DNA of 64,000 nt, taken from positions 24,702,001 through 24,766,000 of the forward strand of contig NC_084892.1 of the NCBI RefSeq assembly GCF_958979055.1, read 5' to 3'. Of this stretch, positions 45,941-58,333 are shown in pieces (within the stretch, counting starts at the first letter, position 1; every line of letters starts with the position of its first letter). The DNA is from Alnus glutinosa (lineage: Eukaryota; Streptophyta; Magnoliopsida; Fagales; Betulaceae). The position numbers and the translations under genes are program-made. The notes beneath the pieces are model-generated. The model saw only the letters and a list, made by a program, of their open reading frames with translations, ran no database searches and was not told where the DNA came from.

Positions 45941-45958
45941 CACATGCAATTGCATGTG
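45941..45958. repeat. 18-bp perfect palindrome containing two RY (CATGCA) motifs
   Basis: CACATGCAATTGCATGTG equals its own reverse complement. CATGCA is the core bound by B3-domain factors, but no gene is close. Confidence 0.9.
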
Positions 45959-46579
45959 CGTGATTAGTGAACCTTATCGAAGAGGACAATAGATTTTGTT
46001 TGCCTCATGAGTCATGGCCCATCATCATCCATCACTGTTCACTGTTTAGATTTCTACATCCATGTGATCATTTCTCACTTGTAGCTCGATCGATCTGCAA
46101 TTTCACAACGTTACGTTTGCCCAGATTTATGGTCTTTTAGGGACCAGCTACAACGACGCATCCTCCTCCCAATTCCCCCACCGCCCCACGTTTATCACCA
46201 TTATCAAACTATATATACAGGCTACAGCTGCTCTCAAAACTTCATATTCATCATATTCAAAAGTGATGGTCTTTAATCGTTGTTACCTGCACTGAAGCAG
46301 ACATAAGTTTGGCTGCTAGCTACAAACATAGGAATCTACACGTACAAAGGATATGTGGGGTATGGAATTTCAATTTGAGAGTAGAATTGGAAATCAAATT
46401 GATCGCAAGTTTGTTATGATCATTGGGATTGATCATATCCTCCTATACACTACACCATCTCATAATTGACACATTAGCATCACTAGCCTCATCGATATTT
46501 GACATATTTAATTATTAAGTAAAAAATTTATAAGTATACCCTTGTATTAATTTTTTTTTTTTTTTTTTTTTTAAAAAAA

Positions 46580-47000
46580 AACAAAAATAAAGAACTGATG
46601 AGCTCTTTTCCCATGACCGGCATGTAGATCCATCCCTACACAAGAGGTGTCCACAACCTCCGCGAGGGATGAGTAACAGAGGTCCTCCTTGCGAAGATCA
46701 TGGAGCTCCACGATCCCCTCTTTGAGGGGTTGGTCATGGAGGCTCCATGGTCCACCTCTCATGGAGCCTTTGCAACCAATTCCTAGCTAATGGAGGCATA
46801 TATATGCCTCAACGAGGGTTGTGCCTCGAGTCATAGAGCCTTTGCGACCTACTCGAGGAGGTTGCGCCTTCATGACCAACCCTTCACAAAAGAGAATATC
46901 ATAGATTGAGCTCTACGACCTTCACAAGAGGGGTTGTAGGGCCTCTACGACCCACCCCTCGTGGAGGTTGAGGTGCCTTCATGACCCGCTTCTCATGGAG
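46580..47000. repeat. GC-rich imperfect repeat block
   Basis: Recurring units built from TCATGGAG, CTCCATGAC, GAGGGGTTG and CCTTTGCGACC in both orientations, next to a T-run at 46552-46572. The 63-codon frame through it is repeat-derived. Confidence 0.6.
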
Positions 47001-48070
47001 AGGGCGAAGAAAGTTGACTATTTCTTTTAATTTTTTAGAATTTTTTTTAACAAAATGATATAATTTTATTTTATACTAAAATTAAAATCGATGTTACGGG
47101 TATTAAAGCATGTGCTTTTTAAATACTTTTTTAATGGGATTAGTAAAAAAATATGTACTCTGTATGTTCAAGAGATACATATGACTTCTCGAAATTGGGA
47201 AGGAATTTGTAATAAAGTTTATGTCCAAAACCAAAAGTAAAAGGGGAGGAGAGAAATGCAGTTAATGCAGCCATTTATTTACAATTACTCTACTTAATTA
47301 ACAAAAGACGTACGCCTAAAAAATGGGAGATATCGGTTTTGTCATTGTAATGAAAATAAATTAATAGTTATGGTAATAATAATAATACCATCATTTACTT
47401 GAGGAGAATTTAAACCTGGCAGAGAATAGAGATAGCCCTTTAATTTGGATGAATTTCTGTACTGGATTTATTTGGTCAGTGGGATATATGCTTTCTTAAT
47501 ATTTAGATTTATGTTGTCGCCAATAGCTTTCACAGTACCATTCAAGTACTGATCGATTAAGGTTTTCCTTTAATATTATTTTGTGGTCCTAATTATTTTC
47601 TTGAATTTTCTTGGCTAGATTGTGGCATTTTATTTTGGTACCTTTCAATTTCATTCACAGGCCAGGTCACGAAGATGCATGTAGGTGATCAGAGGATTTT
47701 TGAGATGGAGATAGAAGAACCCACAATTTTTCAGGGTAGAAAAGGGACAATTTCAGCATGTTCAAACCTAAAAGGCTCGATCCATCGAGCGGTTTTCACC
47801 TCTAATGTCCAATTTATTAAACTAACACGTGTTCAAAATACTTGCAATTCTCACATGTATTGAAAGTAATTTATTAATTGACACATAATATTTATGTCCT
47901 ATTTTTCCATTCTCTTGCTCGATCTGCACCGAAAAAAAGCAACTGCTAAATGGCCATCATCCCATAATTGAGTTTAAATTAGGATGTTCCTCACCAACTC
48001 TCAAAAGGTAGCTTGCTAGTGACTCCTATTTGAGGGCCGACAACCACAATTACAAATCTAATTAAGTACA
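47001..48070. other. AT-rich intergenic
   Basis: No gene recognised. Confidence 0.55.
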
Positions 48071-48150
48071 TTTGTTGATACCAAACAGGGCCAAACCAGC
48101 TAGCCTCACAAAATGGTGGCAGAATTACTGTTGTATTTGTTGGCCATTGG
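48071..48150 (+). repeat. Copy A of a diverged duplication
   Basis: Shares AGCCTCACAAAATGGTG and neighbouring bases with 49836-49912. Similarity extends weakly upstream. Confidence 0.7.
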
Positions 48151-48488
48151 GGTGGTACTGTTAGTGCACTGGATTTGGCTTAGGCTAAAAGAACCTACGG
48201 AATATGTAGTTTTTTTAACGGTTCAGATTTGATTTTTTTTCTTTTTCTTTTTTATAAAAAATTTAAAATTAAATTTAGACCGTTGAATACTTCCACCGGT
48301 CACAAGGTGGGGGTGAGTGATAGTTTGATATATTGAAGTTAGGTTAGAGTCTATAAATATGGCTAGGGGTAGTTATGTCTCACATCAAATAGTAGTCACA
48401 AGAGTTGACGTATCGTAGTCATAAATTTAAGCTTTTGGGTATTCATTGCTTAAATGGTATCTCAATATCATACGTGAAGAGGTATATT

Positions 48489-49290
48489 GATGTGAACCCG
48501 CAGGATGGAATCCCCTTTTAATCCACGATTAAATTGAAATCTACTCAAGAAAGTCAAGAATCAGGTTCAAAGAATCTAGACCCGTTGAAATCCCGTTTCA
48601 AGAACCTAAAATCAAATCAAGATGATCGATCTAAACCCGTTGGAATCTTGTTTCAAGAACCTAGATTTGGTACGAACGCCACAAAGGGTTTACTTTTGAT
48701 AAATTCATAGTTCAATTAAGAACTAGAAGAGAAAACTGAAAAGTTTTTTATGAAGAAAAAACTTCATTCAAATTCAACCTTTTTTTTTTTTTTTTTTTTT
48801 TTTCCAAAGTGTGGTTACAAGTCTATTTAAACACTTCCAAGAAACCCTAGGGCCTACTAAGGCCTTCATAAATTAAAAGACATGGGCTGAACATCTTCAG
48901 ACCCAAAAACAACCTAAACTAAAAGCCTATAGCTAATAAAAGAAGTTAACTTAATGAATTAAAAGGCCCAAATGCCTAAAACAATAAAAACATAAAAAAT
49001 AGGCCCACAAGCCTATGCTTAATGAAATAAAGAATTTGCACGAAACCACTAGGCTATGCCATCCCCATCTGTCGCTTGTATCACATGGATTAAAGTTGGT
49101 TCTTCTTCTTTCAAGCCCATATTGAATGTTGGGATCTTACTCGATAAATTTGCAAACTCGGCCCAAGTGGATTGTACGAATCATTGCATTGCTTCCTTGA
49201 TCTTCTTCGCTCTTGACCTTGTGATTGGCTCATCTGAAACTTGTAAAGGATCTTTAAGATTCGGCCTACCATGGAGCCCATTATATATAT
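48489..49290 (-). mobile_element. Ty3/Gypsy 3' end: polyprotein C-terminus plus LTR
   Basis: On the minus strand, 49270 down to 49049 encodes 'LQVSDEPITRSRAKKIKEAM', then after one TGA 'FVQSTWAEF' and 'LIHVIQATDGDGIA' before TAG. This is the conserved tail found after integrase in plant Gypsy polyproteins. LTR-like sequence follows down to about 48489, including a long A-run seen as poly(T) at 48781-48803. The rest of the element is missing. Confidence 0.8.
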
Positions 49291-49835
49291 TCCCACAAGT
49301 AAGAAGAGACACTAATTCATTTGTTTATTTGTATAATTGTATGTAACTATGTATACTAATATGATAATATCTGTAGATATATGGGATAAAACCCAATTGC
49401 CATAAATTGTAAATAGAAGCTCCGCGCTAGCTAAGCCCAAAAGCCCCCATTTACTTTTACTAATTTCAAGTGCCGGCTTAGTTAATGAAAAATGAGCGAG
49501 TTAAAAGTATGAATTTAGTCAATCTATTAACACCATGGGAGTTGAGAGGGTGGTCAGTCATCCCAAGGGAGTTGTTGGAGTGGGCCAACGACTCACGCAT
49601 TCTTAAGTGAGTGGTTTGAACGTCTTTTTATCTTTTGAAAGGTGGTCAGCCACCTCAAATAGTTCCTTGAGAGCCGATCACTTCTTAAACTTATATGATT
49701 TTTTATTTTTTATTTTTTCCTTTGAATACTGACACAGTTACATATCCTTGTAATTCTCTAAAATTGCAGCGAACCTCAATCTTGAGGGGCAACAACGACT
49801 ATCAACCTAACTCTCTCAATTCTCATGATGACTAG

Positions 49836-49912
49836 CAGGGCCAAAGCAATTAGCCTCACAAAATGGTGACAGAAGTGCTGTACTGGGTGGCCACTCGGGT
49901 CATGCTAAGACA
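49836..49912 (+). repeat. Copy B of a diverged duplication
   Basis: See 48071-48150. The two copies bracket the Gypsy remnant. Confidence 0.7.
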
Positions 49913-50185
49913 CTAATTGCTTAGTAGATTTGCAAACACACCCGCATCAGCAAATCCTAGCCCATCCCATCATCATCATCATCATCATCTATTGCACCTT
50001 TTGGTGCAAGCTCTAAATCATGTGACCCTAAAGAATTATTAACAGATGGATATTTGCTTCTCCTCATGAAAGTTGTTGTGAAGTGAATCTCGTGATATTC
50101 TAGGGACTGTTCAATGCAGGCCTGCCATTCATTCAATACAGTCTGCAGTAACGATTTCCCAGAGTCATTCCTTCGTGAGTCCATC

Positions 50186-50234
50186 CACCCCCACCCCCAC
50201 CCCCCCACCCCCCCCCCCCCCCCCCCCCCCCCCC
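50186..50234. repeat. Poly(C)/CCCCA tract
   Basis: CCCCCA repeats merge into a run of more than 20 C's. Confidence 0.93.
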
Positions 50235-51139
50235 TCTCCCTAGCTCCCTATCTCCTTTATGGCTGTATCACTACCTTTGCCTTCTTCGATGGAAATGAAG
50301 CTAGGGAAAATTATGATGACGAATGATGTTGTTCTGACTAGGGCATAGAATCTGTCATTTACCCTATGGCTATGTTCATAAATTTTTGGAGATCTGTATA
50401 CCTGCAAGATATCGTTTTCTACACAACTATATTCCACGCACTCGTATAATATGACCCATCAAAACCATAAATCTCGTCTTGTAGTTTCCAACCAGAGATG
50501 CATCAGAATGCGTGCCCGATGCCTATCGAGTTGGGGCAACCTTTTTCTTATCTTTCTTTAACTTCCATGGGTAATTCCCAGTTCCAAAGCAAGCTAAAGT
50601 GGTCATCGATACTGACAGCCAGATCAGGGGTCCTTGGAAGTTGGAAGTTACTATTGGTTCCTCTCTTGTTGCCAATCCCCACCTCACATATGGCAACAGG
50701 CCAACAGCTTGAATTCTCAAACTCTCAATGGAAGTCTTGCAACCACATTTTCAAAACATGCAGAATTTTACATGCTACATCATTTTTACTCTCACCTAGA
50801 AAATTAAACACTAAACCAAACTCATATCAGTCCGCTAATGTAATTCGTATGAAATTTGTGACTGAAGGTATCTTACCTTTTTTCTTCTTTTGGTCTAAAA
50901 TCTTGATATACCATATTGCTACTTTCAATTAGGGCTACACTAACAGAGATCTAATATATGGTATACATGACTCCAGTGAGCCGTGCCCTTGTACAGAAGG
51001 GCATTGACGAACAAAATCAACATACAGAAATGCTGGCCCCCAAAAATAAATTACCAACCCGCCTTAGCCATGTATTAATCAAAATCTACACAACATAGGC
51101 CATTAGCCAAGTTAAACAAGCAGAGCAATGCCTTGAAGC

Positions 51140-51508
51140 TATTTCTTGATCCATCAGATTTGTGGTTTCTGGGACATGGTTCAACATAGAGACGGCAATT
51201 TGAATCAGCCATATGCTTGTCATGGAATGCAACACAGGCAGTCACTTCCGCAGATGGTGATGTTTATGAACATTCTTCTTGAAAAGTGATGTTCGGCTGT
51301 CTGACAGTATGTCTCAGCACTTTAAAAGGTTGCAGAGGTTATACTCATCCTGAAACAAACCAAGGAAGCTATGGCAAGTAAATTCTCATTCTCCCAAAAT
51401 ATCAGCAAAGACCAACTTTGGTGTTAGAGCAAGTAATACAAACCTGGTACATGGGAAAAAATGATTCTTTGATGATAACTTCCAGCCAAAAGAATCTCTT
51501 TGTATCCC
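51140..51508 (-). other. Probable 3' UTR of the RNR1-like gene
   Basis: Non-coding sequence that follows the TGA at 51509-51511 on the minus strand. The poly(A) site is not placed. Confidence 0.4.
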
Positions 51509-54500
51509 TCAAATAACCTCCTTAAGCTCAAGAAAGTCATCACGAGGATGGGCTTCTTCCACCCGAACTTCTACTTCATCTCCAATCTGTGATCCAACAG
51601 ACACCGATAAAGAAGCTTGAACTCCCACCTGCAAAAATTGAATATTGATTCAGAACAATTATTCAATATAGTTGGAAGGCGATCAATCAAGGATCTGCCT
51701 GTGATGGAAACTGCAAAAGCTTTAGAATTTCAAATCAAATAAATAAACTAAAAGAAGAGGTTGAGGTGGGAAGGGAAAAACGGCAGAAAAAGATAAACAT
51801 GCTACAGAGACGAAAGACATAAAGACCTCATGAATGCTGCAATTTATGTATGATGCCCTGTCCTGCAATTGCATATTTTGCTTCTACTTCTGCATCTTCT
51901 TCTTGGCTAATACAGATGAAAAATTTATTCCCAATTTCTACTATTTTTAAATTTAAAACTCACACCAAGGGCTTGGACAATAGTAACAGTTTGGAGAATT
52001 GTCTGTACTGGTGCAGTGATATATAATTATATAAGCATTTAATAGTAGTTGGCTGGAGGTATGACGTTACACATTGAGAAAAAGATTGGAACATACTTGT
52101 CTCATTCAATCAGGAACTATGCCTCAAAGAGATGAAATGCCGACTAGCATGGTGTGAAATTGAAATTGAGGGGAAAAGAAGGTTATGATGGCATCTGGGC
52201 TGAGGCAGAAAAGATAATTGTTGCTCTCTACAGAGATCATATAAGCAATCCCCCAGGCTCAGTTTGTGTGATTGGTGATATTATTTATATGCCTAAAGAG
52301 CATCAAAGATGAGCACAATCAGCAGGTTGAACAACCAATTGGAGATCAGCCAAATGATGATTGCATGTTGACATGCGAAGGCAACAAAAATTGATGAAAC
52401 CAGTTAAGCAAGTAGACCAGAGCCTGGATGAGTTAGAGTTACTCATCATTGAGGAGAAAAGATTTCTATGTTCACATCATCACCAAATATATTTCTCAGC
52501 TTCAACTCGTAAACCTTAGTCCTGCTTCTCCAGTGTGCCTTTAGGAGGGGTTTATATGATTTATTTGCACCACCTTCAAATCAAGTTAGCGAATTTCTGA
52601 CCCAGCAATAGCAAGAGCATTACCATGGCGTATACTCTTTACAGTCCAATCACTCAAAAAAATCCCAAATAGTTTTGCACTACTTGACATAAAGTATAAG
52701 AAAGATTGCTGTAGGATGCAATCACTGATAAAAATATAAAAGCGTACCGCAACTAACAATAAGGCTGCAACCCGATCTTTAATGAATCTCAGGATCAATG
52801 CACGATATCTTCTTTCTTTTGGTTGCCTTCTAAGGTATTCTAACATCCAATACCGGAGACTGCTGCCAAATAGCCTCTTCGCTACTCTAGAGTGCATGTT
52901 TACACTTGATGCAATCCCCTCTAGCTGACCAGCTGAGAAAGGAAGAGATTCACCCCTAAGATATGCTTTGACCTGTACATACAAAGGAACATATAAAATG
53001 GTTTAAAAAACAGAATTGCCAAACTACATACGCATAGGACATTCATATGCTATGATAGGACCGAACAAAATGAACCTGATAATGAGCAAGAAGATCCATA
53101 TATCTACGAATAGGAGATGTAAACTGAACATAACCAGGAAGTCCCAAAATCCCATGGCGTATAGGTTTCCTGAAATCAATTTCAGCAGCACGCATAACTT
53201 TAATAATGGAAGAGCTCCTAACGGGTCCTTCTGGAAGATGCGCAAATGCAGATACATCAATATTTGACTGGGGCTGTCCTCTGTAGGGTAAAGGAAGGTT
53301 ATTGCAAGAACCAAAAGTGGCCATAACTTCCCCACAGAGTATCATCATCTCAAAGACTAGTCGCATTGCAGGGTCTGCTTGGTTTTCGACATAAAGATTG
53401 ATAACAGGCTCTGGATCATCTGGGTTAGCCACCTTGATACGTGTGTCTAATGTGACCGTGTCAACTGCACCCTGAAAAATGCATAAAAAATCAATGTCAC
53501 AGAAAAAAGCGAGGAGAACAGACAAATTATGTGGTGTAAAATACCCCATCCAAAGTGTACACAATGGAATCTTATTTCATCCAATCTTTTTAAGTTACTT
53601 TCTAGAACCCTTGAGTGGCAAAAAGGATGTAGTGTGGAGTACAAGGCAGCTCCCTAGATAAATACAATCTCAAAGGCTTGTTATATAAAGTTTAGCGCAT
53701 GTTACCACGACTAAGATATATCATCTATTAGCCTCTAATCAAATCTCAAGAAGTTCTAATCCTTTCATGACTTCTTATGATCTTAACTAAAAGACATATA
53801 TAGATTGTAGGTGATCTGAATACATATTCAGCCATGAATCTCTTGTACTGTTAATTCATCGTATGGTGGGGAAAAGCACAAAGAATAAAGGGTGTGTTTG
53901 AGAAAGATTGTTGAGGTGATTTTTATATTTTTTTTTTAGTAGTAAGAAGTGATTGATGTGATATAAAGTAGAAAGAATTGTATGGAAAAGTGAAAAAGTT
54001 TTGTTTTGTAGTGGGTTTTTTTATTTGACTAGTAATAAAAAATAATTGATGTGATATAAAATGTAAAAAAAGTTAGAATGTTTTGAAGTTTGACTTTTTT
54101 TTGAAGAAATGAAAATAAAGGGAAGGGGAGGGGAGGGGAGGGGAGAGTGGTTACCAAACACAACCAAAATCCACATACGTTACACACCTCAGTTAAGAGT
54201 AAGCTATAGATGTGGAAGCAACATTGTCGATTCAAATCTGTGAAACGCATCTTTGTTAAATCAAAGCAATTGTATAACATGAGTTTTTCTTTTTTCTCTT
54301 TTTGAATATTCCTGAACTTCTTTGGATCCTACATGGCTTTGATTTAACTCATACCAACCATAGGAAGCCTCCTCAGGGTCCATGGATATTTAACCACCAA
54401 CAGATTTCTTAGAACTTTAATGAACTGTGGATTCTTTTAGAGTTGAATTCATCTGATTATGACCTGTTCTCGTCGCCACTGAGACCGCAAAGTTGCTGCC

Positions 54501-57500
54501 TCGGATAGAATTTTCAGTTCAACCTCCTCGTCCAGGTTCAAATGAAGCAGTTCAGATGCACTCTCGTATGTCAGCATATAGGTGGGTTTGATGATTGAAT
54601 TGTCCACCGAGTATTCTGCAATGCTACAAAAGCATATAGAGCGTGAAGCAAATATCATTTGTAAGGAATCATCTTCAGAAGCATGTAACTTCCATATGTG
54701 TATATCTCCAGTTCCACCAAGAGTAAAATACATTGATCGTAATGATGATAAGAGGATTGAATGATTGTGTCGACCAGATGCACCCTAAAATTGTTAAATG
54801 TCCCACATATCAGGGCAACAACCTCAAAAACTCTAAGGTCATATTCAGATGTCCTAAGAAGATTGTAACACTTGTGAGATTCAATTTTTCAAATTATAGT
54901 AATGTGGGATCTTCTGAATTCCTAAAATTCCCTCATTATAAACAATTGCATGCAATAAATAACATCACATCCATAATTATTTCTTGGGTAACTCACAACA
55001 TAATTAACTCATCACAGAGCCAGTGTAGAACAAATGGACTTGTTCAAGTTCCAGAGGACATCCCCATAAAAACTCAGCAAGGATATTTCTAGGTATGATT
55101 TTATGGCCTACAGATACAAATAAGTGTGCCCACAACTTTAGAAGTCCTATAGGCATAGTAATATTACATTTTACTAACTTCGAAAGAAAACAAGCCAATA
55201 AAATAAAAAAGTTTACCTGCCATCAGAACGCAGCACAACAGAGACTGTAACAGCATTGCAAATCTCTCCTTGTTTCAAACTCATTCCCTCCATGGCAAGT
55301 TTCTCTGGAAACATTGGATAAGTGGCAGTAGGCAAGAATATAGAAGTTCCTCTTCTCATTGCCTCCCTACACAAAGTGAATGATATCAAATACGAGAATT
55401 AATTAACATCTCTTATAATATCTCAAAAGCTACCTGTCTACTTTGCTCCCAGGTTGCACAAATCTTGCTGGATCCGCAACATGTATCCAGATCTTAATCC
55501 GGCCATCTTGCAACCTTGTTGCACTCAGGGCATCATCAAGCTACATATAATTGCTCAGTTAGCCATTAGACACGATATTATGTAGGTAACTTCACTGAGA
55601 GTAGAAAAAATATGAATTACCTCATCAGCCTCATCAACATCAATGGCGTAAACCTTTAAGTGAGTGAGATCTTTTCTATCAATCTAAAGACAGAGAGCAT
55701 CAAATAAGCATATAGCAACAAGAGATCCTGAAAGTCTAATAAAAGAAGTCAGGTATCACTATACTGGATCTTTTTTCCCAGGGTTTAGTTGGGGAAAAAG
55801 CAAACAGCAAAGTCTCTTGACTGCACAGAAGGATTGATTAACTAGTCAAAATTTCAAACTTTTGAAAATTGAGGCCCCGTTTAGTAATCCCCCTCCCCTC
55901 CCCTCCCCTTGTGGGAGAATTTTTTTTGGAGTGTGAGTAAAAAGTGATTGATGTGATATAAAGTAAAAAGAATTTATATGAAAAAGTAGAAAAATTTTGT
56001 ATTGTAGTAAATTTTTTTATTTAAATAATAATAAAAAATTGTTGATGTGATATAAAAAGTAAAAAAGGTTAAGAATGTTTTGAGTTGATGTTTTTTGCGA
56101 AAGGTAAAAATAAGGGAAGGGGGAGGGGAGGGGGTTATTAAACGGGGCCTGAATCTCAAAATCTCCTTATAGTAATTTTCTAAGAGCATGGATGATCATT
56201 CATACAAACCTGAGACCCTATCCATCCCAAAATACATAGAAGTTTCCAAATGGCAAGCATTGTAGTGAAACAAAATAAAAGTAATATTCTTCCTAAAATG
56301 CCCTTAGGTGAGTCAAGAAATGTGGATTCAAATGTGAAATTAAGGTGGATTCAAATTTAAGGGTAATATGAAAAGTTAAATGGGTAAGTTCTTCCATTTT
56401 CAATTCTCATATAGTTTAGGACAGCCCAAAAAGGGAAGCACCTCATCTATTTTGGGACAGAGGGAGTATTCAACAATATAATTCTTGCATAGATATTTTA
56501 GAATTATTTGCAGACCAGGAAGCAGGCTTACCTCATCTGGATCAGATGACTCCAACAGAAGACTTTCAGCAGCTGATATTATCTCGTCCGAATGATCAGT
56601 AGGAATATTGAACTTTAAGAGATCAAGATTGACATGTACAGGAAAATAACCAATATCTATGAGGAGATTTACAGCTGTTGATGCTGTTCTCACCAGTCCC
56701 ATTGCCTTGAGAATCTGAGAAGAAGAAAGGCACGTTATACAAAAAAATTATAAATTGGGCATGCAGTGGATATACATAGATCACATAAATGACAATTAGC
56801 ATTTCAGAAACATCAATCATAAGATCATTGCTTCAAGCTAAAACTTTCTATATTAATTAATGGCAAAACTCATCTTGATCAGCATCAATTTAGGACAGAA
56901 GAAGTATAAATTCACATGAAACAAACACAGTCAAGTTAGACATGTTACCATTCCAGCTGTTTTCTTTTGGTCGTCGTCTTTGCAGGCATCAATGGCATAA
57001 GATTCAAGAGATTCAATTTTGTGTCTAATTTTCTCTTCAACCATCCATGAAGATTTGGGAGGTTTAGCTTCAGAAGCCTTTGCCTTAGCAGATTTCAATA
57101 ATTGAACAAACTCCTGAAGTTCTTTCTCAGCAGCCTCCTTAGTGAGCTTCCTACGTAAAAGTTCTTCTACCTAGTTTTCCAAACAAATGGGATACCATCT
57201 AATTAGAATTACTGAAATGAAAGGAGGCAATTAAGCATTGTAAATTTTTTCACTCTTCTGACTGATTAAACTCACACACTTTTTGATATACGTCAGACTA
57301 TCATTCAAGAATTAATAAAACAAAGATGTAACACAGGGCGAAGCATCATTAATATAATACCAGATCTGGTTTCAGCACATTGTATAATAGCGAACACAAT
57401 GATGAAAAGCAGAAGTTATAAACAGAGAACAAAATCAGTAAAACAGGATGAAGGAGAGAAATATTTTCAACATAAGAGTCGGCAAGTCCGATTCTTTATA

Positions 57501-58286
57501 TGCCAACCACCCCAAAACAACAGTTAATCAGGATCAGGAAGGTGTTTCTTTAAATGAGCTGGCTTCAGGTAACCAGAATTAACATAGTGCAGATTTGAAA
57601 GCATTATGATTTTAAATTTTGATATAAAGTTTAAATTTGGTTGGCTAATGGACAGAAAATTTTAGGCTAAATCCTGACAAAAGTCTCATGTACAAACCAT
57701 TCAGTTTTAACCTGAACCAATTCTTAACCAGTCCAACCCCACTAGATGGCAGTTCTAACTAAGAGTGGCCATGCTGAAACATTTCTCATACTAAGATGAA
57801 AACATTGGAAAAAGGGTCTTCCTATCTGCCAGAAAGCAGAAAATGTCCAGCCGCTCAAATGGGGAGTAACATCAACCAGTGGCAGAAGAAACAAAAAAAT
57901 TGTAATCTAGTCCTTCGCTATTGTAGCTCAACTAGTATAGAGTACCTAAAGCAGCCGACTAGCTGCTTTGTTTTGTTTTCATATTTCTAGTTTTCCTGGA
58001 GGAGTTGAAATCTTTTTTTTTTCAAACACTTTGTATCTTTGGACAGCTGCTTATGTTTCGCTTTAGTGTTTAGCTATCACGATTTTCTTGTTTTTTTTGC
58101 CCCTATTACCTAGGTGGCTTCTCTTGTATACTCATTGTATACATGGGGGCGCCTTACGCTTTTAATGATATTTCGTTTAATTATCAAAAAAAAAAAAAAA
58201 AAATTGTCTTTTTTTTTTTTTGTTAGGTGTTTCTCTTGTATACTTCATATCCTATGTACTTAGTTGTCCTTTGGTTTTTAATGAAC

Positions 58287-58333
<47 letters not shown>

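Larger units (their letters stand above)
43619..46540. other. Gene-poor intergenic DNA
   Basis: Holds an (AT)n run at 44257-44290, a palindrome at 45941-45958 and an isolated TATA-like AACTATATATACAGG at about 46207-46221 without a recognisable gene behind it. Confidence 0.5.
49300..51140. other. Intergenic, downstream of the RNR1-like gene
   Basis: No supported gene. Contains the C-run at about 50186-50234 and the second duplication copy. Minus-strand frames near 50240-50720 lack recognisable domains. Confidence 0.5.

Noticed and set aside
46571..46762. 63-codon minus-strand frame
   Set aside because: Made of the GC-rich imperfect repeat block.
50498..50932. 144-codon plus-strand frame and overlapping minus-strand frames
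   Set aside because: No conserved domain, no splice support, and mutually overlapping frames. Could be a relic but is not supportable.
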